Source: Oceanicola sp. (GTDB lineage: Bacteria; Pseudomonadota; Alphaproteobacteria; Rhodobacterales; Rhodobacteraceae). Taken from it: a stretch of DNA of 64,000 nt. The stretch covers positions 260,634 through 324,633 of the forward strand of contig CP051231.1 of assembly GCA_017792405.1 (NCBI GenBank), written 5' to 3'. Of this stretch, positions 24,729-33,388 are shown one piece after another; positions within the stretch are counted from its first letter, which is position 1, and each line of letters starts with the position of its first letter. A program made the translations under genes and the position numbers. The notes under the pieces were generated by a model. The model searched no databases. It was not told the DNA's origin and saw only the letters and a program-made list of their open reading frames with translations.

Positions 24729-25620
24729 TGGCCTCGCGCTCCAACTCCATCATCGCGCGGCCCAGCCCGGCCAGCTCCTCGCCCAGCGTGGGGTTGGTTG
24801 GCTCCACCGCCAGCGCCACGCGGATGATCTCGCCGCTTTCGGGCATGTCGCGCCATGCGTGGGGATCATCGTGGATGAGGCGGATGGCGGCACCGGAAAA
24901 GCGGTAGAGCGCGTCGTGATCCCCGGCCTCGGTGAAGTGGGCGAAGGCGCGAGCAAGTTGCTGCTGGCCGGTGCAGAGGTCGATGGCCTCATCGGCCACG
25001 GCGGCCCAATGCAGGGCGGCGTGGTCTCGCGGGCAGGGCGCGGCCTGGGCGCGGGCGAGGGCGGCGTCGAAGAGCGCGGCGGGGGCGGCCTGATCGGTGA
25101 GGGGGAGCACGACGCGGGCGACGGTATCGGAGCCGGCATCGGGGGGCAGGGCATCGAGCGCGGCCTCCATCCGGGCCACGGCCTCATCGTCCAGTGTGGT
25201 GGCGGGGGCGGCGGCATCGAGCGCGCCAAGCTCCTCGGCCATGGTTTCGAGCTGGTCAGTGGCCTCATCGAGGAACTGGTCCATCTCGCGGGTCAGCCGC
25301 GGCGGGAAGGCGGCGCGGGCGAGGGCCGTGGCCCCGAGGCCAAGGGCGAGCCACGGCCAGGCGGGGAGGGTGCCGCCAAAGCCGGTGAGGCTCCGCAGGC
25401 CCCATCCGGCGGAGACGGTGACCAGCGCCAGCAGGGCGACGACGGCGATGGAGGCTGCGGCGAGGGGCAGTTGCGGGGGGATACGTTCCATCAGGGCGTT
25501 GAAGCCGGTGAAGATGAGCGCGAAGCCCGCCACCGCGCCCCAGCCCGCGCCGTAGAGACCGGCCACCACGGGGGCGGCGTAGAGCGCGGCGATGGCGAGC
25601 CAGAATAGGCGGAGGCGCAT
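24721..25620 (-). CDS. Membrane-anchored protein of unknown function
   Basis: From ATG 25620 the 299-aa product has four hydrophobic helices in its first 110 residues (RLRLFWLAIAALYAAPVVAG onward). A soluble, helical, acidic C-terminal region follows (about 115-299), with ALDALPPDAGSDTVARVVLP and DPHAWRDMPESGEIIRVALA. I recognise no family. It begins 4 nt after the rimM stop and is probably a passenger in the rimM-trmD operon. Confidence 0.75.
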   Translation of the reverse strand: MRLRLFWLAIAALYAAPVVAGLYGAGWGAVAGFALIFTGFNALMERIPPQLPLAAASIAVVALLALVTVSAGWGLRSLTGFGGTLPAWPWLALGLGATALARAAFPPRLTREMDQFLDEATDQLETMAEELGALDAAAPATTLDDEAVARMEAALDALPPDAGSDTVARVVLPLTDQAAPAALFDAALARAQAAPCPRDHAALHWAAVADEAIDLCTGQQQLARAFAHFTEAGDHDALYRFSGAAIRLIHDDPHAWRDMPESGEIIRVALAVEPTNPTLGEELAGLGRAMMELEREANG

Positions 25621-25624
25621 GGCC

Positions 25625-26140
25625 TCAGCTTTCCTCGGGCGGGTCAACGACGAGGCGGCCTGCGGTGAGGTCGACGGTGGGCACGGCCTCGCGGGTGAAG
25701 GGCAGCAGGAAGCTGTCGCTGCCCCCTGCGCGGCGGATCTCGAGGAGGTCGCCTGCGCCGTGATCGTGCACCGCCAGCACCTTGCCCAGTACCTCGCCGC
25801 CGGTGTCGGTGACGGTGAGGCCGATCAGGTCGGAGTAGTAGAACTCGTCATCGGGCAGGGCGGGCAGGCGGGTGCGCGCCACGTAGAGGCGGGTGCCCTT
25901 GAGCGCGTCGGCCTCTTCCTTGCTGCCGATGCCGGTGAGCCGCGCCCCGAGCGCGCCCTTGAGCGGGCGGGTGAGCGAGACGGTGAACTGGCGTTTGCCG
26001 TCCTCGGTGGAGAGGGGGCCGTATTCGGCAATGTCGGTGGGCTCGGCGCAGAAGCTCTTCAGCCGCACCTCGCCTTGCACCCCGAAGGCACCGCCGATGG
26101 CGCCAACGCAGACCATCCCGGCCTCCTTGGCCGCGCTCAT
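25625..26140 (-). CDS. rimM: 16S rRNA processing protein RimM
   Basis: The 171-aa protein has an N-terminal beta-barrel with [20 protein letters not shown] and a C-terminal PRC-barrel with [10 protein letters not shown] and [15 protein letters not shown]. It assists 30S head assembly and binds S19. ATG 26140 overlaps the stop of the 47-aa gene upstream (ATGA); the longer frame that includes that region reads the 47-aa gene out of frame. Confidence 0.95.
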   Translation of the reverse strand: MSAAKEAGMVCVGAIGGAFGVQGEVRLKSFCAEPTDIAEYGPLSTEDGKRQFTVSLTRPLKGALGARLTGIGSKEEADALKGTRLYVARTRLPALPDDEFYYSDLIGLTVTDTGGEVLGKVLAVHDHGAGDLLEIRRAGGSDSFLLPFTREAVPTVDLTAGRLVVDPPEES

Positions 26141-26280
26141 CTGCCGTCTCCGGCGCAGAGGTGGCCGCCATAGTTGCCGCCCACGGCATCGCAGGCATCG
26201 ACGGCGAGTTGCCAATGGGCCGCATAGCCGAAGGCGAAGGCGGCGGCGGGGATGAGGAGTTTGCGCAGAAGCCAGAACAT
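26137..26280 (-). CDS. 47-aa membrane-anchored small protein upstream of rimM
   Basis: This short frame (ATG 26280, stop 26137-26139) encodes [20 protein letters not shown], one hydrophobic helix, then [20 protein letters not shown] and a last Cys. The soluble tail has two cysteines that could pair across the membrane. Its TGA overlaps the rimM ATG, a coupling used throughout this operon and the main evidence that it is real. No family is recognised. Confidence 0.65.
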   Translation of the reverse strand: MFWLLRKLLIPAAAFAFGYAAHWQLAVDACDAVGGNYGGHLCAGDGR

Positions 26281-26367
26281 GGGGCGGTAGTTAGTGGATA
26301 AGGGCAGGGCGGGGCAATGGGGAAGCTGCGGGCCGGGACGCGTTGGCAGATCTGCGGCGCGGGCGGG

Positions 26368-27177
26368 TCAGCGGCCCAGAAGTTTAGCCTTGGCGGCCTT
26401 CAGCGCGGTGTCGTCCATGTCGGAGCGGTTCAGCTCCAGCAGGGCCTGCAGCAGCGCGGGGTCGCGGCGCTGGTTCATGTGCTGGGGCGGATCGAGCAGG
26501 GCGCGCCGCTCGGCGGGCACCTCCATGAGGTCGAGCAGCGGGGTGGCCGGGCCGAAGGGGGCGGCGGCGGTGTCTTCGAGCGATGCGGTTTCGACCGGGC
26601 TTTTCAGCACGGCGCGAGTAGCCTCGATCACCGGCGCGAAATCGGCAGCGGCGGGATTGGCGGCGCAGAATTCCTCGAAATCGAGCGCCATTCGCGAGCT
26701 CTTCACGTGCTCCGCCCAGGCGCTTTGCATCCAAGGGCCGGGGGCACGAAGCGAGAAGAAGAAGGTGATGCGGGCCTCCGGAAACTGCGCCAGCAGGCAG
26801 GCCTCGATCACCTCGGCGATCTCGGGCACGGCGGAGTAGTCGGGCAGCCCGGTGCGGCCCGCCATGTGGCCTGCAAGCTCCTCGGAGGAGAGCAGCAGGT
26901 CGCGTTTGCGGCCCAGCTCCAGCCCGTCGAGATAGCCGGCGAAGCGCAGGCGCAGCTTTTCGAGCGAGAGCGGGTCGCGCCATGTCGAAAATGCGCGGGT
27001 CGCAAAAAGAACGGGCTCCAGCTGTTGCCGGAGCCCGAGGGCCATCACTGGCCAGAGGTGTTTGCCACCGCGTCGCAGGAACCGCTGTGCGGAGGTCGTC
27101 CCGGTCTTGTGAAAGCCCATGTGGACGACCACCCGCACTGGCACCCGCACGGGCGTGTCGCGCGGCGCGGCGGCCAT
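26368..27177 (-). CDS. Sulfotransferase-like protein
   Basis: From ATG 27177 the 269-aa product has the PAPS-binding P-loop VVVHMGFHKTGTTSAQRFL at about residues 14-32 and a later RITFFFSLRAPGPWMQSAW that corresponds to the 3'-phosphate loop (Arg and Ser ligands). This suggests transfer of sulfate from PAPS to a sugar or other acceptor. No PAPS-synthesis or polysaccharide genes are nearby. It starts 7 nt after the rpsP stop, so it is translated from the ribosomal operon. Confidence 0.75.
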   Translation of the reverse strand: MAAAPRDTPVRVPVRVVVHMGFHKTGTTSAQRFLRRGGKHLWPVMALGLRQQLEPVLFATRAFSTWRDPLSLEKLRLRFAGYLDGLELGRKRDLLLSSEELAGHMAGRTGLPDYSAVPEIAEVIEACLLAQFPEARITFFFSLRAPGPWMQSAWAEHVKSSRMALDFEEFCAANPAAADFAPVIEATRAVLKSPVETASLEDTAAAPFGPATPLLDLMEVPAERRALLDPPQHMNQRRDPALLQALLELNRSDMDDTALKAAKAKLLGR

Positions 27178-27184
27178 CGCCGGA

Positions 27185-27595
27185 TTACTCGGCGCTTTCT
27201 TCGGCAGCAGCCTCTTCGGCGGGCTCTTCGGCCGGAGCAGCGGCGGCCTCGGCGGCAGCAGCGGCCTTGGCGGCTTTCTCTTCAGCGCGCTCGGTGGCGG
27301 CTTTGCCCGGCTTGCCCTTGTTGGGGTTGTTGCGCTCTTTCTTCTCGACAACGCCAGCGGCTTCGAGGAAGCGGCTGATGCGGTCGGTCGGCTCGGCGCC
27401 CTGGTCGAGCCAGTACTGCACGCGCTCCATGTTCATTTTCACGCGCTCTTCGCTGTCTTTGGGCAGGAGCGGGTTGTAGGTGCCGAGCTTCTCCTTGAAG
27501 CGGCCGTCGCGGGGCATCCGGCTGTCGGCAGCGACGATGGAGTAGAACGGGCGCTTCTTGGAGCCGCCGCGTGCGAGACGAATTTTCATGGCCAT
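27185..27595 (-). CDS. rpsP: 30S ribosomal protein S16 with Ala/Glu-rich tail
   Basis: The 136-aa protein starts [20 protein letters not shown] and contains [20 protein letters not shown] and [15 protein letters not shown], typical of S16. Residues about 98-136 are a low-complexity Ala/Glu tail beyond the usual 80-90 aa. Tails like this are common in alphaproteobacterial S16. AGGAG lies 9 nt before ATG 27595, preferred over the ATG two codons later. Confidence 0.96.
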   Translation of the reverse strand: MAMKIRLARGGSKKRPFYSIVAADSRMPRDGRFKEKLGTYNPLLPKDSEERVKMNMERVQYWLDQGAEPTDRISRFLEAAGVVEKKERNNPNKGKPGKAATERAEEKAAKAAAAAEAAAAPAEEPAEEAAAEESAE

Positions 27596-27650
27596 TGGGG
27601 TGTTCTCCTTTGGAATGGCATGGGGAGTGAGGTGCGGGACAGGCCCCGAC

Positions 27651-27947
27651 CTACGATTGGTGTTCCTCGTGGTGTTTGATGACTTCCCGGATGATGAACT
27701 CCAGGAATTTCTTGGCGAATTCGGGGTCGAGGTCTGCCCGTTTTGCCAGGTCTTCGAGCCGTGCGATCTGCACCGCCTCGCGGGCGGGATCGGACGCGGG
27801 AAGGTCGTGCTGCGCCTTGAGCACGCCCACGGCCTGGGTGTGCTTGAAGCGCTCGCCAAGGGTGTAGACGAGGATGGCGTCGAGCCGGTCGATGCTTTCG
27901 CGGTGGCCTTTCAGCAGCTCAGCCGCGCGGGTTGCGTCATCAGTCAA
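27651..27947 (-). CDS. Chorismate mutase (AroQ class)
   Basis: The 98-aa all-helical protein has the monofunctional AroQ pattern: [19 protein letters not shown] (helix 1 with the Arg and Asp of the active site), a Lys in [10 protein letters not shown], and [20 protein letters not shown] then a final helix. It converts chorismate to prephenate for Phe/Tyr synthesis. The start is TTG 27947 with GGGAGG 6 nt upstream, inside the stop of the preceding GNAT gene (TTGACTGA). Confidence 0.88.
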   Translation of the reverse strand: MTDDATRAAELLKGHRESIDRLDAILVYTLGERFKHTQAVGVLKAQHDLPASDPAREAVQIARLEDLAKRADLDPEFAKKFLEFIIREVIKHHEEHQS

Positions 27948-28608
27948 CGGTGCCTCCCTTGGGTTTGAAGATGGGGTTGATGTGGTGTTCGATTTCCAGC
28001 GCGATGCCGTCGCCCAGCTGGGTGGTGCGCAGGGCCTCGAGGCTGGGGTGGCGGTAGACGGCGGCCTCGTCGTTGCCGATGGAGGGCGCCTCCTTGTCCT
28101 TCTTGCAGCCCAGCCGTTCGGCCAGCTTGATCGAAGACAGGTCATGCGGGTCGAGGTAGCTCACGGCGCCGTCCCAGCCCTGATCGTGGTAGAAGTAGCG
28201 GCGCGCCCGGTCGGTCGCCTCGAGCGCAAAGCCCTTGCCGGCCTTCTCGGGCCAGATGATCCATGCGATCTCGCGCTCGGGCCAGCCTGCGGGCGCCCAG
28301 CCGCCGGCCATGCCGACGGTTTCGCCGGTGTCCTTCAGGTGGATCATCCACATGCCGAAGCCCCGGATCTGCCAGTGGCCGATCTCGGCGGCGTAGAGCA
28401 TCCAGCTCTCATAGGGGTTCAGCGGCCCGCCCATGAAGCGCGACCGGTAGGAGGCGAAGGTGGCTTTGAAGTTTGGGTAATCCTCGGGCGCGGGCGGCTC
28501 CAGCCGGAGGCGGGTCGTCTCCAGCGTGGGAATCGTCACCGGGCGGGGGCCGGGGATGGTGAGCGGGTTTTCCAGCGGGTTGCCGGAGAAGGTTGCAGCG
28601 TCGGTCAT
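27940..28608 (-). CDS. GNAT-family N-acetyltransferase (tandem copy 5)
   Basis: The 222-aa protein has the RimJ/RimL-like GNAT fold: TIPTLETTRLRLEPPAPEDY, then IHLKDTGETVGMAGGWAP, EREIAWIIWPEKAGKGFALE with the acetyl-CoA P-loop (pattern Q/R-x-x-G-x-G/A), and SSIKLAERLGC. A C-terminal extension (about 185-222) is absent from its tandem neighbours. Substrate is unknown. It is the last of five consecutive GNAT genes between ffh and chorismate mutase. Confidence 0.85.
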   Translation of the reverse strand: MTDAATFSGNPLENPLTIPGPRPVTIPTLETTRLRLEPPAPEDYPNFKATFASYRSRFMGGPLNPYESWMLYAAEIGHWQIRGFGMWMIHLKDTGETVGMAGGWAPAGWPEREIAWIIWPEKAGKGFALEATDRARRYFYHDQGWDGAVSYLDPHDLSSIKLAERLGCKKDKEAPSIGNDEAAVYRHPSLEALRTTQLGDGIALEIEHHINPIFKPKGGTVD

Positions 28609-29135
28609 GCGGCGGCCTCCGTGCGGCGGGGGTGGCGCCAGACCACGCAGGGGGCATTGAAGAACTCCACCTCGCGCTCGCGGTGCGCGCCCAGCCGCTC
28701 GGCCAGCGCGGCGGAGCGGGTGTTGTCGGGGTGGATATAGCTGATCGGGCCGTCGATGCCGAAGTGGCGGGCGCCGTAGGCCAGCGCGGCCTCGGCAGCC
28801 TCGCGGGCGATGCCCTGCCCCTCGAAGCCGTCGAAGATCGACCAGCCGATCTCGGGCTCCAGCCAGCCGTCGTGGTTGTTGAAGCCGACGCGCCCGGCGA
28901 CCGCGCCCGTGTCCTTGATCTCGACGGTCCAGAGGCCGTAGCCGTGCAGCGCCCAGTGGCCGAGCGTGCTCAGGAACTTGCGCCATGATGTCCAGCGGTC
29001 GATCGGCCCGCCGACCCAGTGCGAGCGCTCGGAGGCGTCGAAGGCCAGATAGGCCTCGAAATCGCTCTCGCGGTTGGCGCGCAGCAGGAGGCGCTCGGTC
29101 TCGACGACCGGGATATTCACGGTGGCGAGGCTCAT
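28605..29135 (-). CDS. GNAT-family N-acetyltransferase (tandem copy 4)
   Basis: The 176-aa product has PVVETERLLLRANRESDFEA, EPEIGWSIFDGFEGQGIARE (acetyl-CoA loop GFEGQGIA) and ARSAALAERLGAHRE-like NTRSAALAERLGA at the end. Same architecture as its neighbours. Its stop overlaps the next gene by 4 nt, and its own start overlaps the previous gene's stop by 4 nt. Confidence 0.87.
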   Translation of the reverse strand: MSLATVNIPVVETERLLLRANRESDFEAYLAFDASERSHWVGGPIDRWTSWRKFLSTLGHWALHGYGLWTVEIKDTGAVAGRVGFNNHDGWLEPEIGWSIFDGFEGQGIAREAAEAALAYGARHFGIDGPISYIHPDNTRSAALAERLGAHREREVEFFNAPCVVWRHPRRTEAAA

Positions 29136-29674
29136 GCGTAGGCCTCCATTCCGCCCTCGGTGGAGCTACCGGGGCCGGGGTGGCGCCAGATGTGCACCGT
29201 GCCGTGGCGCTCGTGGGCGAAGTCGCCATCGGGGCGGGCACCCATGCGCTCGGCGACGCGGGCAGAGGCCTCGTTGCCGGGCTTCACGAGGCTGATGGCG
29301 GTTTGCCAGCCCAGCACGTCGTAGGCATAGGCGCGGGCGGCGAGCGCGGCCTCGGTGGCGTAGCCGCGGCCCTCGTGGCCTGCGAAGAGATCCCAGCCGA
29401 TCTCCGGCTCGGGCCAGCCCTCGGGGGCGAAGAGGCCGACCAGGCCCGCCGTCTTGGCGCCGCCTTTCACGTCGACGATCCAGCGGCCGAAGCCTGCCAG
29501 CGTCCAATGGCCGATTTCCATGGCGAGCATCCGCCAGCTGCCCTCGCGGTTCAGCGGGCCGCCGACATACTTGGCGCGGTCGGAGGCGTAGAACGCCGCG
29601 AAGGGCTCGAAATCGCCCATGTCGGGCGCGCGCAGGATCAGGCGCTCGGTTTCCAGCGTCGGGATATCGGTCAT
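29132..29674 (-). CDS. GNAT-family N-acetyltransferase (tandem copy 3)
   Basis: The 180-aa product from ATG 29674 has DIPTLETERLILRAPDMGDF, EPEIGWDLFAGHEGRGYATE with GHEGRGYA as the acetyl-CoA loop, and EASARVAERMGARPD. It is closely similar in layout to copy 4, implying a recent-to-ancient tandem duplication. The substrate may be a small molecule or a ribosomal protein N-terminus, as for RimJ/L; the sequence does not settle it. Confidence 0.87.
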   Translation of the reverse strand: MTDIPTLETERLILRAPDMGDFEPFAAFYASDRAKYVGGPLNREGSWRMLAMEIGHWTLAGFGRWIVDVKGGAKTAGLVGLFAPEGWPEPEIGWDLFAGHEGRGYATEAALAARAYAYDVLGWQTAISLVKPGNEASARVAERMGARPDGDFAHERHGTVHIWRHPGPGSSTEGGMEAYA

Positions 29675-30225
29675 TCCGGCCTCCGGTGACGCCAGATGAA
29701 GAGATCCGGGTTTGGCGAGGGGATGCGGCCGGCACCCAGTCGCTTGGCAAGCGTGTTGGAGCGGCTGTTGAAGCTGTCGACGTAGCTGACCATCGAGGGC
29801 AGGCCGAGCAGGCAGAAGCCGATCTCGCGCGCGGCTTCGGCGGCCTCGCGGGCAAGGCCCTTGCCTTCGTGCGCCTCGGTGAAGAACCAGCCCAGCTCGG
29901 GCTCCTGGTCGCCCGGCTCGAAGCCGATCTGGACGAAACCGGCCAGCGCGCCCTCGTGCATCACCGCCCAAAGGCCGTGGCCGCGCAGCAGCCAGCAGCC
30001 GACCATCGCGGCGAAGTCGCGGAAGGCCTCGTTGCGGCCCACCGGCCCGCCAAGGCCGCGCCCGCGCACCGGGTCGCAGGCGATCTCGGCGTAGGTGTCG
30101 AAGTCTGTCAGCGTGGCCGGGCGCAGCCGGGTGCGGGCGGTGTCGGCCACCGGCAGCATGGCCGAGACCTGCGCGGCCAGCCGGGCGGCGGCGCCGGGGA
30201 TCGGGGTTTCGTGGGGCGCGGGCAT
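29671..30225 (-). CDS. GNAT-family N-acetyltransferase (tandem copy 2)
   Basis: The 184-aa product from ATG 30225 has a longer N-terminus (about 1-30) before TARTRLRPATLTDFDTYAEI, then EPELGWFFTEAHEGKGLARE (loop AHEGKGLA) and SRSNTLAKRLGAGR. It starts 2 nt after the stop of copy 1. Overlaps with copy 3 by 4 nt. Confidence 0.86.
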   Translation of the reverse strand: MPAPHETPIPGAAARLAAQVSAMLPVADTARTRLRPATLTDFDTYAEIACDPVRGRGLGGPVGRNEAFRDFAAMVGCWLLRGHGLWAVMHEGALAGFVQIGFEPGDQEPELGWFFTEAHEGKGLAREAAEAAREIGFCLLGLPSMVSYVDSFNSRSNTLAKRLGAGRIPSPNPDLFIWRHRRPE

Positions 30226-30226
30226 G

Positions 30227-30748
30227 TCAGGCGTGCTCCGGCTTGGGGTGGCGGTAGACATGGGTGTCTGCGCGGGTTTCGCCCTCGGGAAGCGGGGCGT
30301 CGGCGTCATCCACAGCGCCAAGACGGCGGGCGAGGGCGATGGAGCGGGCGTTGCCGGGGGCGATGTAGCTGACGAGGGTCGAGAGGCCGCCCGGCCCGAA
30401 GGCCCAATCACGTGCGGCCTGCGCGGCCTCGAAGGCGATGCCCTTGCCCTCATGGGCTGGCCAGACTGTCCAGCCCAGCTCGGTCTCGGGCCAATGAGCC
30501 ATGCGGTTGACCGAGACCTGCCCGGCAAAGGTGCCGTCCGCCAGCTCGACAGACCAGCCGCCGTGGCCCCGGAGCGGCCAGTTGGCGACCTCGGAGGCGA
30601 AATAGGCCCATGTCTGCTCGTGGGTGAACGGCCCGCCCATATGCACCGACCAGTCGCTGGCCATGAGTGCCGCGATCGTCTCGAAATCCTCGATCCGATA
30701 GGGGCGCAGGCGAAGGCGCTCGGTGGTCAGGGTGGGGGCGGTGGTCAT
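30227..30748 (-). CDS. GNAT-family N-acetyltransferase (tandem copy 1)
   Basis: The 173-aa product has PTLTTERLRLRPYRIEDFET, ETELGWTVWPAHEGKGIAFE (loop AHEGKGIA) and ARSIALARRLGAVDD. It begins 3 nt after the ffh stop and is the first of the five. Family members transfer an acetyl group from acetyl-CoA to an amine; the acceptor is unknown. Confidence 0.87.
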   Translation of the reverse strand: MTTAPTLTTERLRLRPYRIEDFETIAALMASDWSVHMGGPFTHEQTWAYFASEVANWPLRGHGGWSVELADGTFAGQVSVNRMAHWPETELGWTVWPAHEGKGIAFEAAQAARDWAFGPGGLSTLVSYIAPGNARSIALARRLGAVDDADAPLPEGETRADTHVYRHPKPEHA

Positions 30749-30751
30749 GGC

Positions 30752-32272
30752 TTACTTTTTCTTGCCGAAGCCGGAGAGGCCGGGGGGCAGGGCGCCGCCG
30801 CCGAGGCCGGGGAGGCCGCCGGGCAGGCCACCGCCGCCCATGCCACCCAAGGCTTTGCCGAGACCGGCGGGCATTTTGCCGCCAGCCATCTGGGCGCGCG
30901 CGGCCTCCATCTCGGCCTCAGAGGGGCCGCCCTTGCCGAACATGCCCTTCATGGCCTGTTTCAGCATGCCGCCCTTGCCCATCTTCTTCATCATGTCGGC
31001 CATCTGCCGGTGCATCTTCAGCAGCTTGTTCAGCTCGCTGACCTCCTGCCCCGCACCCGCCGCGATGCGCTTCTTGCGGGAGGCCTGCAGGAGGCCGGGG
31101 TTGGCGCGTTCCTTCTTGGTCATCGACTGGATCAGCGCGATCTGGTGACGGAAGATGGTGTCATCAAAGCCGCTCTCTTCGACCTGCTTGGCCATTTTGC
31201 CCATGCCCGGCATCATCTTCATCATGCCTTCCATGCCGCCCATCTTCAGCATCTGCTCGAGCTGCATGCGCAGGTCGTTCATGTTGAACTGACCTTTCTG
31301 GAAGCGCTTCATCATCCTTTCGGCTTGCTCGGCCTCGATGGTCTCTTGCGCTTTTTCGACGAGGGCCACGATGTCGCCCATGCCGAGGATACGGCCGGCG
31401 ATCTGCTCGGGGCGGAACTCTTCGAGCGCCTCCATCTTCTCGCCGAGGCCGACGAACTTGATCGGCTTGCCGGTGACGGCGCGCATGGAAAGCGCCGCAC
31501 CGCCGCGACCGTCGCCATCCATCCGGGTGAGGACCACACCGGAGATGCCGATCTTGCCGTCGAACTCCTCGGCCACCTCGACGGCGACCTGACCGGTGAG
31601 GCCATCGACGACCAGCAGCGTTTCGCGCGGCTTGACGGCATTGCGCACGTCTTCGACCTCGCCCATCAGCTTTTCGTCGATCTGGAGGCGACCGGCGGTG
31701 TCGAGCATGTAGACGTCGTAGCCGCCCATCGTCGCCTGCTGCTGGGCGCGCTTGGCGATCTGCACGGCGGTCTGGCCTTCGACGATGGGGAGGGTATCGA
31801 CCCCGATCTGGCGGCCCAGAACCTCGAGCTGCTGCATGGCGGCGGGGCGGTAGATGTCGAGCGAGGCCATCAGCACGCGCTTGCCGGCCTTTTCCTTGAG
31901 GCGCTTGGCGATCTTGGCGGTGGTGGTGGTTTTACCGCCGCCCTGCAGACCAACCATCAGGATCGGGGCAGGCGCGTTGTCGACCTTCAGCTCGCCGGGC
32001 TCGCCCTCGCCCTCCAGCACATGCACCAGTTCGTCATGGACGATCTTCACCACCTGCTGGCCGGGGGTGACCGATTTGGTCACGGCCTGGCCGGTGGCCT
32101 TTTCCTGCACGGCTTTCACGAAGTCGCGGGCAACCGGCAGGGACACGTCAGCCTCGAGCAGTGCCACGCGGACCTCGCGGAGGGCTGTTTTTACGTCATC
32201 CTCGGAGAGGGCGCCCTGCTTGGTCAGCCGGTCGAAGACGCCGGAGAGACGTTCGGACAGATTTTCAAACAT
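30752..32272 (-). CDS. ffh: Signal recognition particle protein Ffh
   Basis: The 506-aa GTPase has the N domain (1-85), G domain with G1 GLQGGGKTTTTAK, G3 DTAGRLQIDE and G4 TRMDGDGRGGAAL, and the methionine-rich M domain (about 320-430: MLKMGGMEGMMKMMPGMGKM) that binds signal peptides and 4.5S RNA. A Gly/Pro/Leu-rich tail follows. It targets nascent membrane proteins with FtsY. ATG 32272 follows AAGGAGGG; an in-frame upstream extension lacks similarity. No 4.5S RNA gene is visible nearby. Confidence 0.97.
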   Translation of the reverse strand: MFENLSERLSGVFDRLTKQGALSEDDVKTALREVRVALLEADVSLPVARDFVKAVQEKATGQAVTKSVTPGQQVVKIVHDELVHVLEGEGEPGELKVDNAPAPILMVGLQGGGKTTTTAKIAKRLKEKAGKRVLMASLDIYRPAAMQQLEVLGRQIGVDTLPIVEGQTAVQIAKRAQQQATMGGYDVYMLDTAGRLQIDEKLMGEVEDVRNAVKPRETLLVVDGLTGQVAVEVAEEFDGKIGISGVVLTRMDGDGRGGAALSMRAVTGKPIKFVGLGEKMEALEEFRPEQIAGRILGMGDIVALVEKAQETIEAEQAERMMKRFQKGQFNMNDLRMQLEQMLKMGGMEGMMKMMPGMGKMAKQVEESGFDDTIFRHQIALIQSMTKKERANPGLLQASRKKRIAAGAGQEVSELNKLLKMHRQMADMMKKMGKGGMLKQAMKGMFGKGGPSEAEMEAARAQMAGGKMPAGLGKALGGMGGGGLPGGLPGLGGGALPPGLSGFGKKK

Positions 32273-32556
32273 GCTCTCGGCCCTCCTTAGGCCCCTTGGT
32301 GACATGCCCTCCCCAGATGGGTCGGACGGCTCGAAACGCAACCTTCAATGCACAGATGCCCCCGTGGGCGAAACTCGCTGACGGGGGGCGATCCTGGTGG
32401 CCGCAGGACCGGAAGCGTTGGAGACTCCCGGAGATTTGGGGCGGCTTTACGCCTGCGGTGGGCTTGAGTCAACCACCGGGGGCTCTGTCGTAGGGTCTGG
32501 CAGCAGCCAGCGCAGCAGGGCGCGGGCGGGTTCGGCGGCGGCGGGCGCCGTCCGCC
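32273..32556. other. Intergenic region between ffh and the 32.6-kb gene
   Basis: This 284-nt stretch must contain the ffh promoter on the minus strand, but I see no convincing -35/-10 pair. I also find no 4.5S RNA signature and no frame with coding-like sequence. Nothing further is called. Confidence 0.5.
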
Positions 32557-33036
32557 TCACTCGGCGGGATCGGGGGCCGGCTCTGCCCCTGAGGCGAGCC
32601 ATGCCTCGACCTCGGCCCGCAGATCCCGCGCCGGGCCGGGCGCGCCGAAGCCCCGCAGCGCGATGGGCGCGTCGCCGGTGAGCAGGAGGGTGCGGTGGAT
32701 GGTCAGCTCAGTGTCGTCCGGCGTGCGGGAGGGCAGGCTGACACGGTCGCAGGTGACGCCCTCGATCCGGCTGAACGGTGTGGAATGGCGCATACGGCCG
32801 AGCGCGCTGCGCTCCTCGACCCGGCAAGCCGCGCGGTCGATCACCGTGAAGGGGGCGGGGCGGAGATGCCAGAGCTGGGGGAGCACCAGCAGAATGCCCG
32901 ACGCGCCGAGCCAGAGCGGCAGCGGGGTGAGCGCCCCGGCGAGCACCAGAGCGCCGCCTGCGACCGAGAGCCACACCGCCCAGGGCTGCGGCGCCGGGTG
33001 GGGGCGCAGGGTGAGCCGGGGGCCGCGCGGTGTCAT
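32557..33036 (-). CDS. Membrane protein of unknown function (PH-like)
   Basis: The 159-aa product has two N-terminal membrane helices (about 19-38 and 41-57) and then a soluble domain with APFTVIDRAACRVEERSALG, FSRIEGVTCDRVSLP and LTIHRTLLLTGDAPIALRGF. The arrangement resembles bacterial PH-domain membrane proteins, but this is uncertain. It is a single gene, divergent from the LysR regulator. Confidence 0.65.
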   Translation of the reverse strand: MTPRGPRLTLRPHPAPQPWAVWLSVAGGALVLAGALTPLPLWLGASGILLVLPQLWHLRPAPFTVIDRAACRVEERSALGRMRHSTPFSRIEGVTCDRVSLPSRTPDDTELTIHRTLLLTGDAPIALRGFGAPGPARDLRAEVEAWLASGAEPAPDPAE

Positions 33037-33276
33037 GCTTGGGTGTCCTCTCCCATGCCGCCATTACCGCCCGCGCGGGACGCAAGGTCAAGGTGCCGCC
33101 GTCAAAGCTGTGCAGGAAGTTTGGGATGTCTGCGACGAAAACCGGCGGTTGGTGCGTATCACCCCCGAGCGCCGTTCACGCGGCCTCACATTTGAGCGGT
33201 TTGGCAGGATCTGGCTTGAGCCTGCGGAAAATGCGGTGAGGCTTCTTGCGGCGGGCGTCAGAGATGCTAATCTATA

Positions 33277-33289
33277 CTGAACGGTTCAG
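33277..33289. promoter_or_regulatory. Palindrome over a -10-like site upstream of the LysR gene
   Basis: CTGAAC-G-GTTCAG (33277-33289) overlaps TATACT (33273-33278), about 110 nt before the LysR start. The pattern resembles TetR-family operators. The 352-nt gap (33037-33388) contains no convincing gene; a 56-codon GTG frame at 33110-33280 has weak codon bias. Confidence 0.4.
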
Positions 33290-33388
33290 AACACATTTTG
33301 GTGTCCGCCCCTTGCGCTGGCGCACAGAAAACAGGAAGGTCGTGTCTCTATGTTGGATGGTGAACAATTTTCGGCCGGAGGTCGACGG

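Noticed and set aside
32273..32556. 4.5S (SRP) RNA gene beside ffh
   Set aside because: A GGACCGGAAG string resembles part of the conserved loop, but the expected flanking sequence and hairpin are absent.
33110..33280. 56-codon GTG frame between the PH-like and LysR genes
   Set aside because: Third-position GC is far below that of neighbouring genes, there is no ribosome site, and its end overlaps a palindrome.
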